Shown here: positions 47,663 to 56,388 of the stretch, piece after piece
Layout: each line of letters starts with the position of its first letter
Position numbering within the stretch: position 1 is the first letter of the stretch
Virus record (IMG/VR): IMGVR_UViG_3300021479_000010
Coordinates: 1-64,000 of that record
Origin: a virus
Length of the DNA stretch: 64,000 bases
Reading direction: 5' to 3' (one strand)
Notes under the pieces: generated by a model
Databases searched by the model: none
The model's input: the letters and a program-made list of their open reading frames with translations, nothing else
Told to the model about the DNA's origin: nothing
Translations under genes and position numbers: made by a program

Positions 47663-48478
47663 ATGGTTATAATTAACCTTTGTGGTGGTCTGGGAAATCA
47701 ACTCTGGCAAAGAGCTTTTGGATACGTACTTGAAGCTCTAGGAAATGAAGTAGCCTTTGATCCGTTCTACTTTGCTAATAACGACGAACGAGCATACGTT
47801 CTGTATCATTGGAACTGCGAAGTCCCGCTTAAAGGAAAACTCGGACAAGTAATCCAAGAGCCGGACTTGCGGTATCATCCAGAGTTCCTAAAAAAGTACA
47901 ACGAAGATGTAACCCTAACCGGATATTGGCAGTGCCCGCGATATTTAGAGGGAATCGAAGATCAGATTCGAAAAGCCTTCGTTCCTAGAACTATAAGCAA
48001 GGAAACTGCCAAACTGATTCAAACTACAGAGCAGTGCAATTCGGTATCTTTTCACGTTCGTCGGACGGACACGCTATCATCCCGTGGGCTAGTCAATCAC
48101 GGGCTTGTTCCACAACAATTCTATGATCGTGCCCGAAACCATGTTTCAAACTGTCATTACTTTATATTTAGTGATGACATTGAGTGGTGTAAAAAAAATC
48201 TTTCGTTCGAGTGTACTTTCGTAGATCATAATACTACGGGCGTTCAAGAAACATCTGAACACGAAGTACGGAAAACGAATGATGGTACTGAGTACGAAGA
48301 TTTATGGATAATGTCTCGCTGTAAGCATAATATCATAGCCAACAGTTCCTTCGGATTCTGGGGGGCGTGGCTGAATCAAAACCCGGACAAGATAGTAATA
48401 TATCCTAGACAATGGTTTGCTCCTACTAGCCCACACGATTCTACAGACATGTTTCCTAAGACTTGGATTTCCTGTTAA
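47663..48478 (+). CDS. Glycosyltransferase family 11 (alpha-1,2-fucosyltransferase-like)
   Basis: A 271 aa protein from MVIINLCGGLGNQLWQRAFG, the conserved GT11 opening. The GDP-sugar-binding motif is SFHVRRTD (H-x-R-R-x-D), and YFIFSDDIEWCKKN and MSRCKHNIIANSSFGFWGAWLN complete the family pattern. It would transfer fucose, or a GDP-linked 6-deoxy or L-sugar, to a glycan. It opens the cassette and overlaps the next gene by TAATG. The GDP-mannose epimerase-like gene three kilobases on could supply a related GDP-L-sugar. Confidence 0.88.
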   Translation: MVIINLCGGLGNQLWQRAFGYVLEALGNEVAFDPFYFANNDERAYVLYHWNCEVPLKGKLGQVIQEPDLRYHPEFLKKYNEDVTLTGYWQCPRYLEGIEDQIRKAFVPRTISKETAKLIQTTEQCNSVSFHVRRTDTLSSRGLVNHGLVPQQFYDRARNHVSNCHYFIFSDDIEWCKKNLSFECTFVDHNTTGVQETSEHEVRKTNDGTEYEDLWIMSRCKHNIIANSSFGFWGAWLNQNPDKIVIYPRQWFAPTSPHDSTDMFPKTWISC

Positions 48479-49329
48479 TGAGCAATTTATCCATTGTGTA
48501 CTCAGTAAATAACCGGGGCTACGGCGGGGATTTTATAGGCCGTGTTCAGGCATGTATTGATAATTTGTTTCAGCTTTCGGCCAAAATTGGGCTGGATGCT
48601 GATATCATATTTGTTGAATGGAACCCGCCGGTAGATCAACTTCGGGTTTCGCAAGTTATAAACTGGCAATACAAGACATTGCCAGTAAGATTCATAGAAG
48701 TTCCTGAGCATATTCATAAATTAGTTCCCAATCCCAGAAACGAAGTATTTTGGGAGATGTGGGCTAAAAACGTTGGTATCCGAAGGGCGACTGGACGATT
48801 CATATTATCGGCCAATCCGGATAATCTCTATAGTGAACAACTTTTAGCTCGTTTAAATGATTTGGAAGAAGATGCCTTCTATCGGACAGATAGCTACGAT
48901 ATTGTAGACGGCAAGCTGTATCAAATTCACCGTGCCTGTGAATCGCTAGTTAACGGAAAACCCAATGGTAGCGATGGATTTGTCAAACCGGATGAGAATG
49001 GCAAATTCTCGTATCCGCCCCCTATAGGATATATAGAACCGCTGCATTTTAATAAATCTGGCGATTTCTTTCTCATGTCCAGAAAGAATTGGTATGAAAT
49101 GTGCGGGCATCCCGAAACAGATTATACCGTTACTGCGGATGGCGAAACGGTATACTTAGCCGCTGCGAGTGGCTGGCGACAGATATATCTTTCGGAACCT
49201 ACATATCATTTATATCATTCCCGAAATGAACGACACTGCCCTCCGTGGTCGGATGCCGCACCGCACGGACACAAGAATGGTACTAATTGGGGTTTCGCTG
49301 GTCACGAGTTTCATACTTACGAAATTTAA
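48478..49329 (+). CDS. Glycosyltransferase, GT-A fold
   Basis: A 283 aa protein from MSNLSIVYSVNNRGYGGDFI. The pattern of an N-terminal nucleotide-binding strand, FVEWNPP, KNVGIRRATGRFILSANPDN (a D-x-N variant of the metal motif) and a C-terminal FHLMSRKNWYEMCGHPE resembles GT2/GT64-like or galactosyltransferase C-terminal domains. Donor and acceptor unknown. The start overlaps the GT11 stop. Confidence 0.72.
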   Translation: MSNLSIVYSVNNRGYGGDFIGRVQACIDNLFQLSAKIGLDADIIFVEWNPPVDQLRVSQVINWQYKTLPVRFIEVPEHIHKLVPNPRNEVFWEMWAKNVGIRRATGRFILSANPDNLYSEQLLARLNDLEEDAFYRTDSYDIVDGKLYQIHRACESLVNGKPNGSDGFVKPDENGKFSYPPPIGYIEPLHFNKSGDFFLMSRKNWYEMCGHPETDYTVTADGETVYLAAASGWRQIYLSEPTYHLYHSRNERHCPPWSDAAPHGHKNGTNWGFAGHEFHTYEI

Positions 49330-50057
49330 TGCAGCAGCAGGATTATATTCGGGATTTAATTTCTTTCTCCCGCCTAGCGGGTAGTGACCCGAATATATCA
49401 TTTTATTCTGGAGATTGCGTTCCTTGTTTAGAGGAATCAGAAACACAAGTAACATATAATCATAGATATTTACTTCATGTGGGTTGGGCTGCGCGAATAT
49501 TGGCAACAACTCGCCCGGAAGAACATATAGATATCGGATCGTGCTCATACTTCGTAAGTATTGTTTCAGCATTTCTAAATTTAAAAAATTACGATATCCG
49601 TCCAATGGATATTCCCTTGCCGGGAATAGTAACAGGCACGGCGGACTTGTGCGGACTTCCGTTTAATAACAAGGAACTGAAATCCATTTCTTGTATGCAC
49701 GCTCTGGAGCATGTGGGTCTCGGACGATATGGAGACCCTATTAATCCTTATGGCGATGTAAAAGCTGCCCGTGAATTAAGCCGCGTTTTATCGGACAATG
49801 GGAACCTTTTGGTGGTTCTCCCAATTGGTCAGCCGAAAATCGCATTTAATGCCCATCGTATTTATTCGTTCCAATATGTAGTTGATTCGTTGTTCTCAAA
49901 TCTAGTTCTCAAGGAATTTTCTTTTATTCCTACTGATTTGCCGTACCGTTTTGTAAAGAACGCAGACCCCGCATCCACCGCTAGCGAAGTTGAAGGAGCT
50001 GGATGTTTTTGGTTTACTAAACATGCTTGTGCAGATATCGGGCTTTCGACCCATTAG
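49329..50057 (+). CDS. DUF268-like / SAM-methyltransferase-fold protein
   Basis: A 242 aa protein from MQQQDYIRDLISFSRLAGSD (TAATG start). SGDCVPCLEE, HIDIGSCSYFVSIVSAF (glycine-poor motif I), and CMHALEHVGLGRYGDPINPYGDVKAARELSRVL followed by LLVVLPIG are the marks of DUF268, a methyltransferase-like family seen in surface-glycan clusters. It may methylate a sugar or act as a helper. Confidence 0.78.
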   Translation: MQQQDYIRDLISFSRLAGSDPNISFYSGDCVPCLEESETQVTYNHRYLLHVGWAARILATTRPEEHIDIGSCSYFVSIVSAFLNLKNYDIRPMDIPLPGIVTGTADLCGLPFNNKELKSISCMHALEHVGLGRYGDPINPYGDVKAARELSRVLSDNGNLLVVLPIGQPKIAFNAHRIYSFQYVVDSLFSNLVLKEFSFIPTDLPYRFVKNADPASTASEVEGAGCFWFTKHACADIGLSTH

Positions 50058-51465
50058 TCGGGAAAAAATATGTTTAGTAACTCCACCCTCGGGATTCTTA
50101 CTTGACCAGAGAGTTTTTGTATCACTTGGAATTCTTAAAATAGGTGCAGTTTTAGAACAGGCCGGATTTGAAGTTGATCACCTGGATTTGACCGGCGTAG
50201 CTAACTTCGAAGAAGCGGCAGCAGATTATAAGGAATGCGAGATATTCGCGATTACCGCAACAACCCCGCAGATTCCTGCGGCTGTAAAAATTAGAAAAGT
50301 TCTGAAGGGAAAAGTAATTCTTGGAGGGCCGCATCCAACTTTAGTTCATGCGGCGGTAAAACGAGGAAGTCAACGAGCGCAGGTTGCTCTTGATTTCCTT
50401 ATGCAAAATTTCGATACCATCGTCGCAGGCGATGGAGAGAAGTCTATATTCCGGGCGATTCGGGAATATGGGTTTATTGACGCGGACGATCCGAAATCCG
50501 ATTTGTGGGTGACTTCAAAGGATTTTTCGGAATCTCCTTTTCCTGCTCGTCATTTGGTAGATTTAAATAGTTATCATTATACGGTCGATAACGAAAGAGC
50601 AACGAGCGCAGTATTTCAGTTAGGTTGCCCGTTTGAATGCGGGTTTTGTGGCGGGCGATTTTCTCCTATGCTCCGCCGAATCCGCAGCCGAACAGCCGAT
50701 AGCATAATTGCTGAGATGCTTCATATCCACGAAAAATACGGCATTCGGGGTCTGATGGCATATGACGATGAATTGAATGTAAATAAAGGTCTAGTTGATC
50801 TTTGTCGAAAAATTAAAGATACTGGAATTGACTGGCGTCTTCGAGGATTTGTAAAAGCTGAATTGTTTAATGAAGAACAAGCGGAAGCAATGTATGATGC
50901 TGGTTTTCGGTGGCTGCTGTGCGGATTTGAGTCTGCACATCCTAGAATTCTGAAGAATATAAATAAGAAAGCCACTCTAGAAGATAATACGAACATGCTC
51001 CGGGTAGCTCATAAATATGGACTAAAAGTAAAAGCCCTTATGAGCTTCGGACACCCCGGCGAGAGCGAAGAAACTATTTTAGCTACTCAAGATTGGCTTC
51101 TAGCGGAGAAGCCCGATGATTTTGATTGCACGGTAATCACTACGTATCCTGGTACACCGTATTGGGACAATGCGGTTTTGGTTAAAGAACCTGTTTACCG
51201 ATATGAATTTAACGGCGATGCCTTGTATATGGAAAATACTGACCCTAATGCTGAAGTAGGGTACTACAAAGGCAAGCCCGGCGAATATAAAGCTTTTGTG
51301 TGGACGGACTATCTTTCATCTCAGGATTTAGTAAGATTGCGAGATAGAGTAGAAGCCAATGTTCGAAAACAATTGGGTATCCCATATCCAACCGGTTCCG
51401 CTGCTTTGCAGTACGAGCACACTATGGGCCAGAGGCTTCCACCTTATATTCTGACGACACTATGA
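50023..51465 (+). CDS. B12-binding-type radical SAM protein
   Basis: A 480 aa protein, probably from the ATG inside the preceding gene (35 bp overlap); no ribosome site is evident. Residues 15-150 look like a cobalamin-binding Rossmann domain (LGILKIGAVLEQAGFEVDHLDL, VILGGPHPTL), though the classic D-x-H-x-x-G is not clear. The radical SAM cluster motif is CPFECGFC (C202, C206, C209). Such enzymes methylate unactivated carbons or catalyse other radical steps; in glycan clusters they may C-methylate sugars. Confidence 0.82.
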   Translation: MLVQISGFRPISREKICLVTPPSGFLLDQRVFVSLGILKIGAVLEQAGFEVDHLDLTGVANFEEAAADYKECEIFAITATTPQIPAAVKIRKVLKGKVILGGPHPTLVHAAVKRGSQRAQVALDFLMQNFDTIVAGDGEKSIFRAIREYGFIDADDPKSDLWVTSKDFSESPFPARHLVDLNSYHYTVDNERATSAVFQLGCPFECGFCGGRFSPMLRRIRSRTADSIIAEMLHIHEKYGIRGLMAYDDELNVNKGLVDLCRKIKDTGIDWRLRGFVKAELFNEEQAEAMYDAGFRWLLCGFESAHPRILKNINKKATLEDNTNMLRVAHKYGLKVKALMSFGHPGESEETILATQDWLLAEKPDDFDCTVITTYPGTPYWDNAVLVKEPVYRYEFNGDALYMENTDPNAEVGYYKGKPGEYKAFVWTDYLSSQDLVRLRDRVEANVRKQLGIPYPTGSAALQYEHTMGQRLPPYILTTL

Positions 51466-52424
51466 GAATTTTAGTTACAGGCGCGGGTGGGTTTATAGGG
51501 CACCATCTCGTTAAGAGATTAAAATACGAAGGACATTGTATTGTCGGCGTGGATTTAAAATATCCTGAATTTGAAGAATCCTGCGCCGACGAGTTTCAGA
51601 TTGGCGATCTCCGCGATTACGAAGTTTGCCTTGCAGCCTGCAAAGATATAGATGAAGTTTACAACCTCGCAGCAGACATGGGTGGTATTGGATATATTAC
51701 CGCGCATCTCGCAGACATATCACGGAATAATATCCTGATTAATGTCAATATGCTGGAGGCAGCGAGGGTTCAGAAAGTAAAAAAGTTTTTGTTCTCGTCT
51801 TCCGCTTGTGTGTATGCACAAAATAAGCAACACACTGCGGATGTGGTGCCTCTTAAAGAAGAGGACGCCTATCCAGCCGATCCCGAACCAGGGTATGGCT
51901 GGGAAAAATTGTTCACCGAGCAGATGTGTGAATATTATCGCAAAGACTATAATCTGGATGTCCGTGTCGTTCGTTTTCATAACGTATATGGTCCGCAAGG
52001 AACATACGACGGAGGAAAAGAAAAATCCCCCGCCGCCTTGTGCCGTAAAGTCGCGAAAGCGCAATCGGGTGAAACGGTAGACATCTGGGGCGATGGCGAG
52101 CAGACTCGTTCATATATGTACATCGCTGATTGTGTAGACGGCCTTATACGGTTGATGGATTCTGATTATACTCCACCATTGAATCTCGGTACGGATGAGT
52201 TGGTGACGATTAATGGATTGTTTGACAAGATTGCATATATTGCCGGGAAAGATTTAATCAAACAGCACGATCTTACGAAGCCGCAAGGTGTACGTGGACG
52301 AAATAGCGACAACCGCCAACTTCTGAAAGTATTGAAATGGCAGCCTGAAATTAAACTTGACTGGGGCTTGCAAGAAACATATAGATGGATTAACGAACAG
52401 GTCAAAGAATTTGTCCACAATTGA
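51462..52424 (+). CDS. GDP-mannose 3,5-epimerase-like NAD(P)-dependent sugar epimerase
   Basis: A 320 aa short-chain dehydrogenase. GAGGFIGHHL binds NAD, and YGWEKL is the Y-x3-K active site. The wording NLAADMGGIGYI, SSSACVYAQ, RFHNVYGPQGTYDGGKEKSPAALCRK and WGDGEQTRSYMYI follows plant GDP-mannose 3,5-epimerases closely. The expected products are GDP-L-galactose or GDP-L-gulose. Starts in an ATGA overlap. Other UDP- or GDP-sugar epimerase roles cannot be excluded. Confidence 0.85.
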   Translation: MRILVTGAGGFIGHHLVKRLKYEGHCIVGVDLKYPEFEESCADEFQIGDLRDYEVCLAACKDIDEVYNLAADMGGIGYITAHLADISRNNILINVNMLEAARVQKVKKFLFSSSACVYAQNKQHTADVVPLKEEDAYPADPEPGYGWEKLFTEQMCEYYRKDYNLDVRVVRFHNVYGPQGTYDGGKEKSPAALCRKVAKAQSGETVDIWGDGEQTRSYMYIADCVDGLIRLMDSDYTPPLNLGTDELVTINGLFDKIAYIAGKDLIKQHDLTKPQGVRGRNSDNRQLLKVLKWQPEIKLDWGLQETYRWINEQVKEFVHN

Positions 52425-53223
52425 ACAAATACGAGACTATTGGGATCAGCGCCCCTGCAATATACGGCACTCCGCCAAAGCAATCGGTACTCAGGAATAC
52501 TGCGACGAAACCGAGAAAAGGAAATATTTCGTAGAACCTCACATTCCTGATTTTGCCGATTTCAATATATGGCGCGGCAAGAAGGTTCTAGAAATCGGCT
52601 GCGGTATCGGGACGGATACCGCGAATTTCGCCAGAGCCGGGGCGCACGTAACCGCAATTGATCTCTCTGAGAAATCTCTAAAAGTTGCTAAGCAAAGAGC
52701 AGAAATCAATGGTCTCGATATTAAGTTTTATCAAGGTAACGCGGAAGAACTGGATAAGATAGTTCCCATAGAAGCATATGATTTGATTTACTCTTTCGGA
52801 GCGATTCATCATACGGTTAGCCCCGTAGAAATATTAAAACAGATCAAGAAGTATCTCGCGCCCGAAGGCGTTATCAAGATCATGGTGTACCATAGATTTT
52901 CGTGGAAGGTTCTACGAATCCTTGTGCTTTATGGGAAATGTCAATTCTGGAAATTGACGAAATTGGTTGCTACACATTCGGAAGCCGAAACGGGCTGCCC
53001 GGTCACACATACTTACTCTCGGAAATCGATTAAAGAATTGCTGGCCGTGCCCGGATTCAAAATACGATATGCCGAGATCGATCATATATTTCCTTACGAC
53101 GTTTCCGAATATAAGCAATATCGATACAAAAAAGTCTGGTATTTCCGTTGGATACCGAAATGGTTATTTCGTAAACTGGAAAGAATATTCGGTTGGCATC
53201 TGATGATTACAGCAACAACATGA
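52411..53223 (+). CDS. Class I SAM-dependent methyltransferase
   Basis: A 270 aa protein, probably from TTG 52411 (STIEQIRDYWDQRPCNIRHS), matching the usual start of this family; a longer frame opens at 52357. Motif I is VLEIGCGIGTDT, followed by VTAIDLSEKSL and YDLIYSFGAIHH. The C-terminal half is large and basic with aromatic residues. A sugar or lipid acceptor fits the cluster. Overlaps the epimerase gene by 14 bp. Confidence 0.83.
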   Translation: MSTIEQIRDYWDQRPCNIRHSAKAIGTQEYCDETEKRKYFVEPHIPDFADFNIWRGKKVLEIGCGIGTDTANFARAGAHVTAIDLSEKSLKVAKQRAEINGLDIKFYQGNAEELDKIVPIEAYDLIYSFGAIHHTVSPVEILKQIKKYLAPEGVIKIMVYHRFSWKVLRILVLYGKCQFWKLTKLVATHSEAETGCPVTHTYSRKSIKELLAVPGFKIRYAEIDHIFPYDVSEYKQYRYKKVWYFRWIPKWLFRKLERIFGWHLMITATT

Positions 53224-54425
53224 AACTATCAGTAATTGGTTTAGGTAAACTCGGTAGTCCACTCGTCGCGTGTTTGGCTTCAAAAGGATTCGAAGTCATA
53301 GGCGTTGATGTGGACCAAGATAAGGTCCGAGCAATTAATGGCGGGCAGCATCCGCCAGTAGATGAACCGGGATTACAGGATTTGCTATTCGCGAATAGCG
53401 AACGGATATCTGCAACAGTAGATACCCAATCTGCCGTATTAAAGTCCTCCGTTACTTTTGTAATCGTTCCTACGCCAAGCGACGAAAACGGAAGATTCTC
53501 CTTGAAGTATATCTTGCCGGTTTGTGAGAAAATCGGCGAGGCTCTTACTAGAAAATCCGAATTTCATATAGTAGTAATTGTTAGTACGGTTATGCCGGGC
53601 GACTGCGATGGCGAGATCAAGAAAGCTCTTGAGTCCGCAAGTGGACTGAAATGCGGAGAAGGATTCGGACTTTGTTATAATCCGGAATTTGTTGCTCTCG
53701 GATCGGTAATCAAAGACTTCCTGAATCCAGATTTTATTCTATTGGGATACGAAGACCCGCTTTCTAATTGCCGGGTTCGAAGTATTTACCAAAGAATTTG
53801 TTCCGCCCCGATCAGGGCAATGAATCGGATCAACGCCGAGATTGCTAAATTATCACTTAATTCTTATGTGACAATGAAGATTAGCTTCGCGAATATGCTA
53901 TGTCGTATTTGCGAACAAATTTCGGGCGCGGATGTAGATGTCATAACCGATGCTATTGGAACCGATTCCCGCATCGGACATAAATATTTAAAAGGTGCAG
54001 TAAGTTATGGCGGCCCGTGCTTTCCGAGAGACAATCGAGCGCTGGCCGTCTTAGCCGAATCCGTGGGAACATCTTCTGAGATTCCAAAGACGATTGATCG
54101 ATTCAATCGTTTCCAAATTCAAGAAGTCGCGAATCTCGTAGAGAATAATAGAAAAGGACCCGTAACAGTTCTTGGTCTGCCCTACAAAGTAGGTACGGCG
54201 GTGATGGAAGAATCCGCCGGGGTCAGTATATTAGAAGAACTGCGGGGACGGAACATTCCAACTGATATTTATATTACTGAAACTACCGATACAATTGTAC
54301 TTGCACTTCCGTACACCGGCAATCCCATCCCCGACGGAAAAATCATAATCGATTGCTGGCGGGCGTTTCCGGAACTGAAAGAAAAAGCGAAGAAATATAT
54401 CGCTCTTGGCCGATGCGACTCATAG
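53220..54425 (+). CDS. UDP-glucose/GDP-mannose 6-dehydrogenase
   Basis: A 401 aa protein from MKLSVIGLGKLGSPLVACLA (G-x-G-x-x-G), with ATGA start overlap. The middle domain has the conserved helix INAEIAKLSLNSYVTMKISFANMLC with the catalytic Lys/Asn neighbourhood, and the nucleophile is in GGPCFPRDN. It oxidises a nucleotide-linked hexose at C6 to a uronic acid. The product would enter the same glycan as the L-sugar made by the epimerase. Confidence 0.88.
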   Translation: MKLSVIGLGKLGSPLVACLASKGFEVIGVDVDQDKVRAINGGQHPPVDEPGLQDLLFANSERISATVDTQSAVLKSSVTFVIVPTPSDENGRFSLKYILPVCEKIGEALTRKSEFHIVVIVSTVMPGDCDGEIKKALESASGLKCGEGFGLCYNPEFVALGSVIKDFLNPDFILLGYEDPLSNCRVRSIYQRICSAPIRAMNRINAEIAKLSLNSYVTMKISFANMLCRICEQISGADVDVITDAIGTDSRIGHKYLKGAVSYGGPCFPRDNRALAVLAESVGTSSEIPKTIDRFNRFQIQEVANLVENNRKGPVTVLGLPYKVGTAVMEESAGVSILEELRGRNIPTDIYITETTDTIVLALPYTGNPIPDGKIIIDCWRAFPELKEKAKKYIALGRCDS

Positions 54426-55075
54426 CTGTTGTAACTTGTCATTCTTACGAGTACCCCAAACAAGATAGCGGGGCGGCGCATCATAGCCGAATCGATACCG
54501 TGCGGTCTTCGGCAATCCGACGAACTTGGCACAACGATTGGCTACGACACAAAGATGAGATCGATCTTAAGTTCTTTTATGGGCGGGGCGAACGCAGTCC
54601 AGAAGCGGACGAAGTTTTCCTAGACGTACCCGACGATTACTATAGTTTGCCTATCAAAGTTAAGGCCGTATTTCAATGGGCGCTGGATCATCACTATGAT
54701 TTTTGTCTTAAAGTTGATGATGATGTTTTTGTTTGGGTTGATCGGCTTATTCGGAATTATCCTTCTGATGATTATCGCGGCTTTATGCTCGAAGCCTCGG
54801 AGGGCAAATACGCCAGCGGAACTGCCTATTGGCTCAGTCGAAAAGCAATGGAAGTGGTAGTAAAGGCGGAGTGGAATCCCGCAGACTTCGCAGAAGATAA
54901 ATACGTGGGGCGCACATTAGCGTATAACGGCATCAACTTGGCTCACGACGACGGCTTCCAGTGCTGCAACTGTCCCGGATGCATGAGCCGATATTCAGAA
55001 GAAAATAGAATTTCTTTACACACTACTTCTCCGGAAGAAATGGTCGCTTTACATAAAGCGAATAATAGAGTATAA
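54413..55075 (+). CDS. Beta-1,3-galactosyltransferase-like protein (GT31 type)
   Basis: A 220 aa protein from MRLIAVVTCHSYEYPKQD. RSSAIRRTWHND matches the R-x-x-I-R-x-TW motif, LKVDDDVFVWVDRLI the D-D-D metal site, and YASGTAYWLSRKAMEVV with EDKYVGRTLAYNGI the C-terminal E-D-V-x-x-G region of GT31. This family is common in eukaryotes and rarer in bacteria and giant viruses. It closes the cassette, 8 bp before an HNH gene. Confidence 0.8.
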   Translation: MRLIAVVTCHSYEYPKQDSGAAHHSRIDTVRSSAIRRTWHNDWLRHKDEIDLKFFYGRGERSPEADEVFLDVPDDYYSLPIKVKAVFQWALDHHYDFCLKVDDDVFVWVDRLIRNYPSDDYRGFMLEASEGKYASGTAYWLSRKAMEVVVKAEWNPADFAEDKYVGRTLAYNGINLAHDDGFQCCNCPGCMSRYSEENRISLHTTSPEEMVALHKANNRV

Positions 55076-55076
55076 T
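55048..55076 (+). promoter_or_regulatory. Promoter of the HNH/AP2 gene, leaderless
   Basis: TTTACA (55048-55053), 17-nt spacer, TATAAT (55071-55076): 11 of 12 consensus bases. The ATG follows after 7 nt. The promoter lies within the 3' end of the GT31 gene. Confidence 0.8.
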
Positions 55077-55083
55077 AAGTAGT

Positions 55084-55872
55084 ATGAAAGAAATACATTT
55101 GTCCGGTGGTTACACGGCTTTAGTGGACGATTGTGATTTTGATAGGGTCATGAATAGCGGGCAATGGCAGCCGCTTGTAGATAAACGCAAGGCTGACAGA
55201 ACTGTTTATGCTCGTCGCAGCCTAACCTTACGCTCCAGAAAAGAAGCCAGAGATACCGGACTTCCTAGACGCAAAACCATCCTGCTTCATCGATTTATTC
55301 TGAACGTAGACGATGATGTTAAAGTAGATCATAAAGATGGAAACGGTCTCAACAACCAAAGAGATAATTTGAGAATTGCCACGCAATCTCAGAACAATCA
55401 AAACCGAAAAATATATCCTCACAAGAAGTATAAAGGAACGCACAAGAATTGGAATAAATGGTGGGCCGTCATTCGAATAAATGGTGGCGACGCAATTTAC
55501 ATAGGAAGTTTTGAAACGGAAGAAGAAGCAGCACGGGCCTATGATAAAGCGGCCAGAGAACACTTTGGGGAATTTGCTCGTTGCAATTTTGCTGCGTGGG
55601 GGAACATGGCCGACGACATTATCCTTGGTGCCCGGCAACTCAAAAATCCTAAAGGTGTAAAGCCTGCTTGGGATGAACAACAGTTAACTACCTCTAAATT
55701 GCCGGGTGGCGGGACGCTGGATATAAGCAATGCTAGCGGCGCACCGCGAACGGATATGGCCAATCCACCAAAGAGTGAGATTACTAGAACTCACCCGCTA
55801 GAAGATCATTTCGCGAAACCGAAGACGCGGCAACATTTCGGAGCGGGAACGGTGAAGATTACCGAAAATTAG
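55084..55872 (+). CDS. HNH/AP2 homing endonuclease with extra C-terminal domain
   Basis: A 262 aa protein. Residues 1-115 contain the HNH core (ILLHRFILNVDDDVKVDHKDGNGLNNQRDNLRIATQSQNNQN); residues 116-165 are the AP2 DNA-binding domain (YKGTHKNWNKWWAVIRINGG..., YIGSFETEEEAARAYDKAAREHFGEFARCNF). The last 95 residues have no counterpart in the homologue at 63126 and are Gly/Pro/Thr-rich, so they may be a captured or unrelated coding segment. Confidence 0.88.
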   Translation: MKEIHLSGGYTALVDDCDFDRVMNSGQWQPLVDKRKADRTVYARRSLTLRSRKEARDTGLPRRKTILLHRFILNVDDDVKVDHKDGNGLNNQRDNLRIATQSQNNQNRKIYPHKKYKGTHKNWNKWWAVIRINGGDAIYIGSFETEEEAARAYDKAAREHFGEFARCNFAAWGNMADDIILGARQLKNPKGVKPAWDEQQLTTSKLPGGGTLDISNASGAPRTDMANPPKSEITRTHPLEDHFAKPKTRQHFGAGTVKITEN

Positions 55873-55876
55873 GCCC

Positions 55877-55960
55877 ATGCTCGAACGTATACGAACCTTT
55901 TGCGCCGCGTTATCAGTTTTAATTCAGATAATCGTGCTCTATCTATTGAGGCATCGATGA
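55877..55960 (+). CDS. Tiny membrane peptide
   Basis: A 27 aa frame (MLERIRTFCAALSVLIQIIV...) forming one hydrophobic helix with basic ends. Its TGA overlaps the ATG of the RNase H-like gene. The ribosome site is weak. Confidence 0.45.
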   Translation: MLERIRTFCAALSVLIQIIVLYLLRHR

Positions 55961-56331
55961 ATGAATATTCCCTATTTTTCGATGGGGCGTGGAAGGCCGG
56001 AATTTCCTCATTTGGATTTACACTTTTTTTAGATAACGCGCAAATAGATTTTGGATACGGTTCGACTTTTGGCGATAAGCACGATGCCGAAGCATTCGCG
56101 CTCTGTCAAGGTTTAGACTGTTTCATTCGGCGAATTGATCGTCCTAGCGCAACTCTGCATATTTATGGCGATTCACAATTCATAATCAATACCGCTTATA
56201 AAAATTCCATTATTCGATCTAAGCTAAAACAGATCGAACAGATGACCTCGGGGATAAAGATTTCATGGATTCCGAGAGAATTAAATTCTTTAGCCAATAA
56301 CTTGGCTAAGAAACTACGATCCTTACAATAA
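55957..56331 (+). CDS. RNase H-fold protein, last catalytic Asp replaced
   Basis: A 124 aa protein from MNEYSLFFDGAWKAG, with GAGG 5 nt upstream. RNase HI-type residues are visible: D in FFDG, E in DAEAF, D in IYGDSQF. The final motif reads RELNSLANNLAK, where related proteins have A-D-x-L-A, so the fourth metal ligand is Asn. Activity against RNA-DNA hybrids may be reduced or lost. Confidence 0.75.
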   Translation: MNEYSLFFDGAWKAGISSFGFTLFLDNAQIDFGYGSTFGDKHDAEAFALCQGLDCFIRRIDRPSATLHIYGDSQFIINTAYKNSIIRSKLKQIEQMTSGIKISWIPRELNSLANNLAKKLRSLQ

Positions 56332-56388
56332 TTAGAGAAGCAGGAATAGCTAATACCTTACTCCGGCCCTCTTTAAATAGGAAATAAA

